From Methylovulum sp. (lineage in GTDB: Bacteria > Pseudomonadota > Gammaproteobacteria > Methylococcales > Methylomonadaceae): a DNA stretch of 64,000 bases. A program made the position numbers and the translations under genes. The notes beneath the pieces were generated by a model. It did no database searches, was not told where the DNA came from, and worked only from the letters and a program-made list of their open reading frames with translations. How positions within the stretch are numbered: the first letter of the stretch is position 1; every line of letters begins with the position of its first letter. The stretch covers positions 55,055 through 119,054 of the forward strand of contig JAQTQZ010000010.1 in the NCBI GenBank assembly GCA_028712695.1, in the 5' to 3' direction. This document shows positions 18,126 through 26,392 of this stretch, one piece after another.

Positions 18126-18177
18126 GATGTTCTCCGGATTGTGTAAGTGAGGTTATGTTTGGTTTCGTGGCGAATGC

Positions 18178-18519
18178 TTAGCGGTTGCGGGCACTGGCAA
18201 GAAACCGCTTCCAAGCCCATGCGGTTATCGAATGGGCTAAGCCAACAGTACAGTAAACAATAAACGTGTTAAGTGCCACACAAAACCACGAAACAGGATA
18301 GGCAAGCCAACTCCACGCAGCGGTATAGTACCAAGATACCGGCACCAGCTTAATCCATGGCAACGTGAGCATAAAAAAAGGGATTCCGCTTTCCCCTGAG
18401 TCTGCCGGATTGGTTGTGACGGAATAAAGATGCGCAGCAAAAACGGCCATTGCCAGTAACAGATAAAAACCAGCAACCGTTAATGCCAGCTTAGACTTCT
18501 TTAAAAACTTCATTGGCAT
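18178..18519 (-). CDS. Small membrane protein between ydbL- and ydbH-like genes
   Basis: About 113 residues with an N-terminal hydrophobic helix (LALTVAGFYLLLAMAVFAAH), a tryptophan- and tyrosine-rich centre (WYYTAAWSWLAYPVSW), and a second hydrophobic stretch. I do not recognise the family. I chose the ATG at 18519, or possibly 18513 with GGA seven bases upstream. A longer frame from 18567 would overlap the end of the ydbH-like gene. Its position inside the envelope set suggests it belongs to that function, but no motif shows it. Confidence 0.55.
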   Translation of the reverse strand: MPMKFLKKSKLALTVAGFYLLLAMAVFAAHLYSVTTNPADSGESGIPFFMLTLPWIKLVPVSWYYTAAWSWLAYPVSWFCVALNTFIVYCTVGLAHSITAWAWKRFLASARNR

Positions 18520-18535
18520 TCCATGACGGCTAACC

Positions 18536-20602
18536 TTATTTAACAATAACTTCATCCGTTGTCCCAATACGGCTTAACCGTTCCATCAGTACCGCCCAGT
18601 CAACTCGGGGATTATAGCCCATCACATCAATCCGTGGCAGACCGCCGCCTTTGATAATGACATAACCCGATCCTGCCGCTTCCACGCCGCTTAATTGGCA
18701 GACGCCGTCATGCAAATAGCAGCCTAGGCCGATTTTATCGTAGCCAAAGGTTTCAAAGAAACTTAAAAAGCCCTTTGACAGCAAACCCGCCGCTGCACCG
18801 CCGCCAATGCTGGCAATGTTTTTTACGGCTTTTTGGCTGATCCGATGCTTGGAATCATCATCATCGGGCGTGCCCAACCAAGCAAAAAATGTCACCGGTT
18901 GCCAGTTTTCCAAATAGAGCTTTCTGACGAAACCTGACAATTTACCTGTTATGCCGCCAAATTTAAATTTTTGGGTAAGTTGGTCGAGGTCTATCCGGTC
19001 AATTTCCAGTTCGCCATACAGTTTAGGAAACGTGCTGAACAATTCTGATGACGCGAGATTGGTGATTTTAACAACCCCGTCAAACGCTTGGATGTCTATT
19101 CCACCATCGAGGCTCAGCGTTTTGTTGCGATACTCAACTCTGGGGATAGTGCCATTGATGCTGCCAGATAACGGTGTCCAGTTTAACGCCAGCGACAATT
19201 TCTCTAGCGATACATTGGCTAACTTGCCCGTAAAATAGATGTCCGGTTCTTGGGTGGCTTTTGTTTGCCAGCCTAATTGGTCGATGGCGATTGTACCGCC
19301 TAAAAAAGGGAGGGACGTTTTTTTTAGCAGGTGGGTCGTGTTGGCCCGCGTTAAAAATGCCACAGAGGATGGGCCTATGGGTAACGGGCCGAGTTTTAAG
19401 GTTTGCCAAGCAAATTGTGAGGGCGTGGCAAATGCTTTATTGTCAGACCAGAACACAGTGCCGGTGCCGCCTTCGAGGTTAATGCGCTGGGCCGTATCAT
19501 GGATGGCTAGGTTGGTGACGGTTGCGGTCAGTGTCGATAAGTCGTTTGCGGTGATTGAGAAATCAGCGTTTAACTGGCCTGCCGCAGAGAGGCCGTCTAA
19601 CGCAGTTTGTTCAAACAAGGGTTTTAAGTAAGTGGCAGAAAGTTGCTGTAAATCATCGCTATGCAGGGATAGGCGGGCTTTTGCTATGTCCAAGCCTTTT
19701 TTATAGCGTATCAGTGCGTTACCTTTTAGCGTGGCATTGTGTGCATGGCGTAACTGTAAGGATGTGATGGACACGCTTTGTCGGGCAGCATCCCAATCGC
19801 CAGTCGCCGTTAAATTGATGTTCTGGCTAGCTGTTTCCAGATAAATCGGTTCGGCATATAACGCACCTTTTGTTGAACGGGTTTCATTTTGCCAATGCCA
19901 TACCCCTTTATTCTGATGTGCTTTTAGCGCGGTTATCACCGTTAGTTTTTCCGTGGCAAAACGGCCGTCTTTTGTCTGTCCGGTCAGGCCATTAACGTCA
20001 GCGCTTAACGCCACGTCTGTTATGAGTGCGCTGCTACCCGAAGCATTAAGGTTGATGTTGATAAGTCCGCTGGTTAATTCAGCTGCCGCTGTTGTTGGCG
20101 GCAGTGGTTGCAACAGTGTGCTATTCAGCGCTTTTGCACTGGCTTGTACTTGCCAGTTGTTGCCTTGTTGCCCTGCGTTAATTGTTAGTGTCCCGCCCGC
20201 CAGTTGCAAGCCACTTAAGGTGAGTGAGCTGTGGTCTTTTTTTATGGCTAAAGAGAATTTGGCCGCCAATGATTGCCAATTCTTGGCTTGCACTTTAGCC
20301 AGACCGTGTTGGCATGTTAACGCTTGATCTTGCCAACTGAAGTCATTACAGCGGATATCAATTAGCGTCAGGTCATGAAAAGGCTTAGGTAGGCTCAGTT
20401 TTTCGATAGTCAATGCCAGTTTTTGCGGAGCTTGGGCTGGATCGGTCAGGCCGATGTGGATGCCTTGCAAATGCCATTGCGGGGTGGTGATTGCCTCAAT
20501 AGCTAGTGAAAAACCCGCCAGCGCGTGGGCAACCGGGCTCATCGAGACAAAAACGAAGATCAAAAAGAGCGAGGGCATGGTTGGCATAACCGGTTTATGC
20601 AC
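18536..20602 (-). CDS. YdbH-like AsmA-type envelope protein
   Basis: A 688-residue protein with an N-terminal hydrophobic signal (LFLIFVFVSMSPVAHA), then long beta-rich repeats with alternating hydrophobic residues. The C-terminal region (ELFSTFPKLYGELEIDRIDLDQLTQ, SGFVRKLYLENWQPV) resembles the conserved YdbH/dicarboxylate transport family end. YdbH proteins belong to the AsmA-like group that spans the periplasm and moves phospholipids between membranes. E. coli YdbH has ~880 residues, so this one is shorter. It starts with GTG at 20602; ATG codons at 20587 and 20578 are alternatives. Downstream on the same strand are the small membrane protein, the ydbL-like gene and rlmD. Confidence 0.75.
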   Translation of the reverse strand: MHKPVMPTMPSLFLIFVFVSMSPVAHALAGFSLAIEAITTPQWHLQGIHIGLTDPAQAPQKLALTIEKLSLPKPFHDLTLIDIRCNDFSWQDQALTCQHGLAKVQAKNWQSLAAKFSLAIKKDHSSLTLSGLQLAGGTLTINAGQQGNNWQVQASAKALNSTLLQPLPPTTAAAELTSGLININLNASGSSALITDVALSADVNGLTGQTKDGRFATEKLTVITALKAHQNKGVWHWQNETRSTKGALYAEPIYLETASQNINLTATGDWDAARQSVSITSLQLRHAHNATLKGNALIRYKKGLDIAKARLSLHSDDLQQLSATYLKPLFEQTALDGLSAAGQLNADFSITANDLSTLTATVTNLAIHDTAQRINLEGGTGTVFWSDNKAFATPSQFAWQTLKLGPLPIGPSSVAFLTRANTTHLLKKTSLPFLGGTIAIDQLGWQTKATQEPDIYFTGKLANVSLEKLSLALNWTPLSGSINGTIPRVEYRNKTLSLDGGIDIQAFDGVVKITNLASSELFSTFPKLYGELEIDRIDLDQLTQKFKFGGITGKLSGFVRKLYLENWQPVTFFAWLGTPDDDDSKHRISQKAVKNIASIGGGAAAGLLSKGFLSFFETFGYDKIGLGCYLHDGVCQLSGVEAAGSGYVIIKGGGLPRIDVMGYNPRVDWAVLMERLSRIGTTDEVIVK

Positions 20603-20646
20603 GATAAGGCGAGAGGGCTAACCCCCCTCGCAACGGGATAAAGGGT

Positions 20647-21537
20647 TCAACCAGGAAATACGCCGGTCGATAAATACCGGTCGCCCCGGTCGCAGATAAT
20701 CACGACGATAACCGCGTTGTCCAGTTCGGTGCCTAAGGCCAGCGCCGCAGCAACTGCGCCGCCTGAGGAAATGCCCGCAAAAATGCCTTCTTTCGCCGCT
20801 AAGGCACGGGTGGTGTTCTCAGCCGTTGTTTGATCGACTTCAATAATGCGGTCAACCCGCTCGGCTTGATAGATCTTGGGCAAATAGGCTTGAGGCCAAC
20901 GCCTGATGCCCGGAATTTTAGATTCGCCTTCGGGTTGCACGCCAATAATCTGAATGGCAGGGTTTTGCTCCTTAAGAAATTTTGACGTGCCCATAATGGT
21001 GCCGGTCGTGCCCATAGAGCTGACAAAATGGGTGATTGTGCCGTGGGTGTCACGCCAGATTTCAGGGCCGGTGCCTTCGTAATGCGCACGGGGATTATCG
21101 GGATTGGCAAACTGGTCGAGGATTTTGCCTTGCCCCGCCGCTTCCATGCTTCTGGCCAAATCAATCGCCGCTTCCATGCTACCGGCCGCAGGCGTCAGGA
21201 TAATCTCTGCGCCGTAAGCTTTCATTGAGGCCCGCCGCTCTTCGCTCATGTTGTCCGGCATAATCAAGGTCATCTTGTAGCCTTTGATGGCCGCCGCCAT
21301 CGCTAAGGCAATGCCGGTATTGCCGCTGGTCGCTTCAATTAAACGGTCGCCGGGCTTGATGTCGCCACGGGCTTCGGCGTGGTTAATCATGCTGAGCGCC
21401 GGTCGGTCTTTTACTGAGCCTGCCGGGTTATTACCTTCGAGCTTAACCAGAATGGTGTTGCGGGTATCGCCGGGCAAGCGTTGCAGCCGAACTAAAGGCG
21501 TGTTGCCAACAAAGGCTTCAATGGTGGGATAAGTCAT
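20647..21537 (-). CDS. cysM: Cysteine synthase B (O-acetylserine sulfhydrylase)
   Basis: A 296-residue PLP enzyme. The Schiff-base lysine lies in NNPAGSVKDRPALSMI. The substrate loop is EATSGNTGIALAMA, the phosphate-binding segment is SSMGTTGTIMGTSKFL, and the C-terminal IICDRGDRYLSTGVF is typical of CysM rather than CysK. It makes cysteine from O-acetylserine and sulfide or thiosulfate in the cytoplasm. It is 44 bp before the ydbH-like gene on the same strand. It ends at GVFPG, slightly shorter than the E. coli enzyme. No riboswitch or T-box was seen upstream. Confidence 0.96.
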   Translation of the reverse strand: MTYPTIEAFVGNTPLVRLQRLPGDTRNTILVKLEGNNPAGSVKDRPALSMINHAEARGDIKPGDRLIEATSGNTGIALAMAAAIKGYKMTLIMPDNMSEERRASMKAYGAEIILTPAAGSMEAAIDLARSMEAAGQGKILDQFANPDNPRAHYEGTGPEIWRDTHGTITHFVSSMGTTGTIMGTSKFLKEQNPAIQIIGVQPEGESKIPGIRRWPQAYLPKIYQAERVDRIIEVDQTTAENTTRALAAKEGIFAGISSGGAVAAALALGTELDNAVIVVIICDRGDRYLSTGVFPG

Positions 21538-21732
21538 AGCGGTCAGTTCCGTATAAGTTAAGGATTGGCCGATTATCCCATAAAAACTAACGGTAAAAAC
21601 TGGCTTTTATGGCGTGGGGAAGGGCGGGCAATAGTTTGGGTGCTAACCGTTGGTAAAAAATGGATGGGCGAGGTAACGGCAAGCACGATATGTGGGGCGA
21701 GTTAAACGGTATTTTTGATGTTCAAACATGTC

Positions 21733-21780
21733 GAAACCCAGTATTGCCAATGCGTGGATTGCTGGGTTTCATTTATTCGA
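21733..21780. terminator. Stem-loop between cysM and the discoidin-like gene
   Basis: GAAACCCAG at 21733-21741 pairs with CTGGGTTTC at 21772-21780 around a 30-base loop. It lies just beyond the stop of the minus-strand secreted protein gene. There is no long T-run, so termination is only a suggestion. Confidence 0.35.
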
Positions 21781-21799
21781 TTGGTGTTCTAGGTTTTAT

Positions 21800-22510
21800 C
21801 TATGGGGCAATATTTCCGGTGATCTGAATGCTGACAGTATCGCCTACACTAAATTTTAACCCTGCCTTTTCACAATCCCACTGGCTGACCGGGGCGGTTT
21901 GGCCACGGCCTTTTATGGTGGCGGATACCTTTTTGGAGGTGGTTACATTAGTGCATTCCAATTTAGCCGTGTGTTCAAGGCGAGGTGCGATGCTGCCGCT
22001 CAGTGGTTCAATACCATGCAGTTTTACCGAGTCAATTTCTTCCCAGCTGCTCTGAAGTGCGGTATTGAGGGTGATTTTCACGGCTTTTACAAGGTATGGG
22101 GTGCTCGGCCAACTCACCAGGAAGTCATTTATTTGGCCGGGTGCGCTGGTATCGGTGCCTGACCAGACTTTATGGGGCACATTGGCGGTGTCTATGGCAT
22201 CCACACGGGTGACAAAACCATTCCCGTAGGTTTCCCGGATAGTGACGCCTGTCGCATAGACAGGGGTTTTATAGCCTAAGGTAATAAACTCCTCGCCGGC
22301 GTCTTGCGTGGACGTTGTCCAAGCTAACGAATTGTCGCCATAAGCATTGACGTTAGATGCCTTTAAAGCCTGTTTGGCAGACCAGCTTGTTGTGCTGAAT
22401 TGGCTGCTAAAGCTGATGACCGAAGAGGCCCATTGGTCGAGTGCATGGCTGGAAATGGGCAGAGCCAAAAAAAGCGTGCTGAAAATAAATCTAAACGGTA
22501 ATTTTTTCAT
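21800..22510 (-). CDS. Secreted discoidin-like (galactose-binding fold) protein
   Basis: A 236-residue protein starting MKKLPFRF with a clear signal peptide cleaved near SSHA-LDQW. The ATG at 22510 has GGAG 10-11 bases upstream; an in-frame start 14 codons earlier would spoil the signal. The middle part (GEEFITLGYKTPVYATGVTIRE, then VWSGTD, then WEEIDSVKLHG) has the pattern of a discoidin/F5-8-type beta-sandwich often seen in secreted bacterial proteins. The last ~70 residues, with two cysteines (LECTNVTTSKK, WDCEKAG), form a second small domain I do not recognise. It has no PEP-CTERM or LPXTG tail. Function unknown, perhaps carbohydrate binding. Confidence 0.75.
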   Translation of the reverse strand: MKKLPFRFIFSTLFLALPISSHALDQWASSVISFSSQFSTTSWSAKQALKASNVNAYGDNSLAWTTSTQDAGEEFITLGYKTPVYATGVTIRETYGNGFVTRVDAIDTANVPHKVWSGTDTSAPGQINDFLVSWPSTPYLVKAVKITLNTALQSSWEEIDSVKLHGIEPLSGSIAPRLEHTAKLECTNVTTSKKVSATIKGRGQTAPVSQWDCEKAGLKFSVGDTVSIQITGNIAP

Positions 22511-22947
22511 AAAAAAACTCCAACTTAAATAAAGGGACAGAAAAGAGGGCAAACGGGGCTGGTGTGCTGGCGGTTATTGGCAGATGCCTGGGGGCTGGCA
22601 GTAATGCCATTCTAACAACAACATCAATTACCCTCGGCGCATCATACTCAACAGCCAGATATTATGCAATTGAATTTATGTTATTGATATTTAAAAGTAT
22701 TTGTTTTCTACTGGCTATGGCTATGACCGGCAAGCAAGCCGTTATGGGGCTAAGGGCGTCTGTTGTCCTGCTTATATTTTCCATAGTATTGGGTCGCGTG
22801 ATTTTTGCGGATTTTCGGGCAGGACGCCCTGGAAAATATTTACGCAAAAATAGCGGCCCGCTTATATTGTTAAAGGGTCATATCCATTACAATAGAGCGT
22901 TAAGTTTTACAGTAAAAATATGATTATTCACCGCGTTGGATACAGAT
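22511..22947. other. 437-bp divergent promoter region upstream of the wsp-like operon
   Basis: Divergent spacer between the secreted protein gene (minus) and the wspR-like gene (plus). A plus-strand frame at 22564-22923 has a hydrophobic stretch but no ribosome site or family likeness and is not called. Near the wsp start is TACAAT at 22890-22895, a possible -10 box without a good -35. Confidence 0.5.
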
Positions 22948-23955
22948 ATGGATGCCTATAAGGCCATGATGTTTCGGGTAGATATATTGGTGATGCTGAT
23001 CGATGATCAGGCTATCGTTGGCAAGCTGATACAAACCGTGCTCTCCAATCATACGGATATCAGTTTTCACTATTGCCATAACCCCGAAGTTGCTATTGAT
23101 GAAGCCGTTAGCATCATGCCGACCGTCATTTTGTTAGATTTGTTGATGCCTAATATCAATGGCTTGGAGCTGCTGAAAAAAATACGCCAGAATGAGATAA
23201 TCCAAGATATTCCTGTCATCATGCTGTCTACCGAAGATGAACCGCATACTAAAGTGAAAGCCTTTGAATGCGGCGCGAATGATTATTTGGTCAAACTGCC
23301 CGACAAAGTCGAGCTGGTCGCACGTCTGCGGTACCATTCCAAAGCTTTTATACACAAACTGCAACGCGATAAAGTCTTTGAGGCTTTGCAAAAAACCCAA
23401 GCCGAGTTGGAAAAACAAAACATCGAATTGCTACGCTTAAGCCAATTGGACGGCATGACCGACATCGCCAACCGCCGTTATTTTGACGAGTGCATCCTTA
23501 TCGAAATGAAGCGTGCCGTGCGGAACCAGCTATCAATGGCAGTGGTGATGCTAGACATCGACCATTTTAAGCCCTATAACGATACCTACGGGCATTTGCA
23601 AGGCGACGATTGCTTAAGAAAAGTTGCCAATATCATCAAACAACAAATCCATCGCCCAGCTGATTTGATTGCCCGTTATGGCGGCGAAGAATTTGTCTTG
23701 CTGTTACCCGAAACGGGATTGGAAGGCGCGCTAGCTATTGCCGAAAGCATTTGTAAAGCTATTGCCAATGCGCAAATCCCGCATGAAAGCTCAACTACAG
23801 CCGCTTATGTCACGGCTAGTTTGGGCGTGACCAGCGGCCTGCCCATCAGTTCCGACACGCCTGAACAATGGCTGCACCAAGCCGATGCCATGCTGTATAA
23901 AGCTAAAGCATTGGGGCGCAATCAAGTGCAAGCCCTTGCCCTGCAAAGTATTTAG
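22948..23955 (+). CDS. wspR: WspR-like response regulator diguanylate cyclase
   Basis: A receiver domain joined by a helical stalk to GGDEF. In numbering from an upstream TTG (22936), Asp68 sits in VILLDLLMP, the GGEEF active site is at 249-253, and the inhibitory I-site RPAD is at 240-243, five residues before GGEEF. The sequence LIDDQAIVGK and GANDYLVKLPDKVELVARLRYHS closely follow P. aeruginosa WspR. It should make cyclic di-GMP when phosphorylated and show product inhibition. I chose ATG 22948; TTG 22936 and ATG 22966 remain possible. It is first in a six-gene operon, 13 bp before the methyltransferase gene, whereas wspR is last in Pseudomonas. Confidence 0.92.
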   Translation: MDAYKAMMFRVDILVMLIDDQAIVGKLIQTVLSNHTDISFHYCHNPEVAIDEAVSIMPTVILLDLLMPNINGLELLKKIRQNEIIQDIPVIMLSTEDEPHTKVKAFECGANDYLVKLPDKVELVARLRYHSKAFIHKLQRDKVFEALQKTQAELEKQNIELLRLSQLDGMTDIANRRYFDECILIEMKRAVRNQLSMAVVMLDIDHFKPYNDTYGHLQGDDCLRKVANIIKQQIHRPADLIARYGGEEFVLLLPETGLEGALAIAESICKAIANAQIPHESSTTAAYVTASLGVTSGLPISSDTPEQWLHQADAMLYKAKALGRNQVQALALQSI

Positions 23956-23968
23956 ACGGACTGGCATC

Positions 23969-25372
23969 ATGTGGCTTAGTGCATTCCAACCCTTGCTGAC
24001 CGCTTACACAGGCTTGACTATCGCCCCCTCCGACTATGATAAAGCTGTCCGCTTTTTGCAGCATCGTGTGGCGGAACTCCGGTTGTTTGATTTGTCCTCT
24101 TATTTGGGTTTATTAGAGACGCAAAGCTTGGCAGCCGACCAAGAATGGCAGCATATCGTCCAAGTCCTAACCGTGCCGGAAAGCTTTTTCCTGCGCGACA
24201 AGGGCCAAATGCAGATATTAAAAGAGCATATCCTGCCAGAACTCATCCAGCGTAACCACCACAGCCGTCAATTGCGTTTGTGGAGTGCCGGTTGCTCCAC
24301 CGGCGAAGAGCCGTATTCTCTGGCCTTGCTGCTGCAACAATTGTTGCCCGATATTCATGATTGGGATGTGCTGATTTTAGGCACGGACATCAACGACAAA
24401 GTCCTCGCCAAAGCCCGCGCCGGTTTGTACACACGCTGGTCATTGCGTGATGTCGGCCCGGAAGTGCTGGCCTATTTCCATCCTGCGGCACACGGGCAAT
24501 TGGCTTTAGATGCAAGCATCCGCGATAGGGTCAGTTTCCGTCGCACCAACCTGCTGCAAACGCCGTTTCCTGATTTTGAAATCAACGATATCGACCTGAT
24601 TTTATGCCGTAATGTCTTCATTTATTTCGACCAACAAGCCATTGCCACGGTGTTGGCCAAATTTACCCAAACCCTAAAACCAGAAGGCTATTTACTGACA
24701 GGCCACGGCGAGTTGTATCAACAAGCGCTTAACGGTTTGGAAACACGCTTATTTTTAGAATCGGTAGTTTACCAACGTATCGCCAACAAGCGTGCCGCGC
24801 TACCACCATTACTACTACCGGTTATCGAAGCTATTGCACCCATGGTTTCAACCAAGACCGTAACCGATAGCACCGCACCTAAATCTGCCACGGTTGCATT
24901 GCCACTTACTGCGTCCGCACGCATGAAACAGGCCTACCTACAAGAAGACTACGCGGCCGTATTGGCTATTGCCCAAACCCAGCCCAGCCAAGGCACCGAT
25001 TTTGAAACTTACTACTGGTCAGCCAAAGCCTTTGCCTGCATCGGGCAATACCATGCCGCTGAAACCCGGCTGCAAGACGCGCTGGCCTTAAAACCACGTT
25101 CCGTCAGTTGCCATTATTTACTGGCGCATGTCAAAGAATCGCAAAACGACCTTGAGAATGCCAAGGCCTTGTTGCAAAAAACCATTTTATTGGACGAAAC
25201 CTTTGTGCCGGCCTATTTGGACTTAGCGGCCCTTTGCGAACATGAAGAACCTGACAAATACCAACAGCTCCACACCCAGGCCTTAACCTGCTTGAAGCAA
25301 TTGCCACCAGAGCATTATTTTGAAGATATTGCCGCCCATGCCGGCGATCTTATCCACTTGTTGCCCTCATGA
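23969..25372 (+). CDS. wspC: WspC-like CheR methyltransferase with TPR tail
   Basis: A 467-residue chemoreceptor glutamate methyltransferase. The N-terminal CheR helical domain is followed by a SAM-binding core (RLWSAGCSTGEEPYSLALLL, then DLILCRNVFIYFD). After a Pro/Thr-rich linker there is a C-terminal TPR domain (~340-467), as in WspC. It should methylate the WspA-like receptor two genes downstream. I chose the ATG at 23969 because the longer frame would run into wspR; GGA lies eight bases upstream. Its stop overlaps the next start (ATGA at 25369-25372). Confidence 0.92.
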   Translation: MWLSAFQPLLTAYTGLTIAPSDYDKAVRFLQHRVAELRLFDLSSYLGLLETQSLAADQEWQHIVQVLTVPESFFLRDKGQMQILKEHILPELIQRNHHSRQLRLWSAGCSTGEEPYSLALLLQQLLPDIHDWDVLILGTDINDKVLAKARAGLYTRWSLRDVGPEVLAYFHPAAHGQLALDASIRDRVSFRRTNLLQTPFPDFEINDIDLILCRNVFIYFDQQAIATVLAKFTQTLKPEGYLLTGHGELYQQALNGLETRLFLESVVYQRIANKRAALPPLLLPVIEAIAPMVSTKTVTDSTAPKSATVALPLTASARMKQAYLQEDYAAVLAIAQTQPSQGTDFETYYWSAKAFACIGQYHAAETRLQDALALKPRSVSCHYLLAHVKESQNDLENAKALLQKTILLDETFVPAYLDLAALCEHEEPDKYQQLHTQALTCLKQLPPEHYFEDIAAHAGDLIHLLPS

Positions 25373-26385
25373 TTGCCAACAACGAGACGTATTTTGTCTT
25401 TGCCCTCAACCCGTTTTATTACGCCGTACCGGCGCATTTGGTGCAAGAGGTTGTGTATCTGCCGGAACTGACCTTATTGGCCACGGTTTCTGCGGATGTT
25501 GTCGGCGTATTTGATTTGCGGGGCAGCCTTATCCCCGTTTTGGATGTGCGCCCGCGTTTTCGCCAAGCTTGTCCGCCGTATCAAGCCAGCGACGGCATTA
25601 TTTTGCTGGCTATAGACGGACAAGTGTTTGGTTTGATCGTCAGTGAAATTTATGATGTTTGTAGTGCCGATAGTGTGCAAGACAATGCCTTGTTGCTATC
25701 AACCAGCATCAATGCCGAATTACCAGAACCGTTGTTGGTCGGCAGTATCACCAAAGATGAAAAAGTCATCACCTTATTAAACGTGGCCGCTTTATTGCGG
25801 CAAGCGTTCTTTAGCGCACCGTCAGCGCCAGGCGACTACCGCGATTTCTACAGCCGCGCCAATCCTGGCGACCATGCCGTGTTCGCATCACGGGCAGAAA
25901 AACTTAAATGGCGGGAACAGCGCGAAGATGCCAGCGGCTATTTGGCCTTGGCCGTGGTGGTGCTCAATGGCGAATATTTCGGCATCGACTTGCTGGCGGT
26001 GCGCGAATTTGCCAATATAGGCGACATTGTCCCCATCCCCTGCACACCTGATTATGTGTTGGGTTGCTTGAACCTGCGCGGCAATGTCATTACCTTAATT
26101 GACATGCGCCACATCATCCATTTGCCGCCACAGCCCTTACAAGCTGACAGCAAAGCCATCGTCATCAATGGCAATGATGATTTTGCCGTGGCGCTGCTCG
26201 TGGATAGCGTGCCGGAAGTCATTTATGCCGACCCCGCCGCCATTACCCCGCTACCCACCGCAGTGGCAGCGGTCAGTGGTGATTATCTGACTGGCGAAAT
26301 GCCTTATCAGGACAAACTGTTAACCCTGCTTGACCTTAAGCTAATCCTGGCTAAAGGCGAGTTGGTTGTCGACGACGAAGTGTGA
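25369..26385 (+). CDS. Tandem CheW adaptor (fused WspB-WspD)
   Basis: A 338-residue protein with two complete CheW domains (~1-150 and ~190-335) joined by a charged linker of about 40 residues. Each has the CheW core: [19 protein letters not shown] in the first and [16 protein letters not shown] in the second. In Pseudomonas two separate CheW proteins, WspB and WspD, link receptor and kinase. Here one polypeptide takes both places in the operon. It overlaps wspC by 4 bp and its stop lies inside the ribosome site of the receptor gene (TGAGGA). The domain call is firm; equivalence to WspB plus WspD is inferred from context. Confidence 0.93.
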   Translation: MIANNETYFVFALNPFYYAVPAHLVQEVVYLPELTLLATVSADVVGVFDLRGSLIPVLDVRPRFRQACPPYQASDGIILLAIDGQVFGLIVSEIYDVCSADSVQDNALLLSTSINAELPEPLLVGSITKDEKVITLLNVAALLRQAFFSAPSAPGDYRDFYSRANPGDHAVFASRAEKLKWREQREDASGYLALAVVVLNGEYFGIDLLAVREFANIGDIVPIPCTPDYVLGCLNLRGNVITLIDMRHIIHLPPQPLQADSKAIVINGNDDFAVALLVDSVPEVIYADPAAITPLPTAVAAVSGDYLTGEMPYQDKLLTLLDLKLILAKGELVVDDEV

Positions 26386-26392
26386 GGACACA

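Noticed and set aside
22564..22923. Hydrophobic plus-strand frame of 119 codons upstream of wspR
   Set aside because: Lacks a ribosome site; residues look like translated intergenic DNA; occupies a divergent promoter region.
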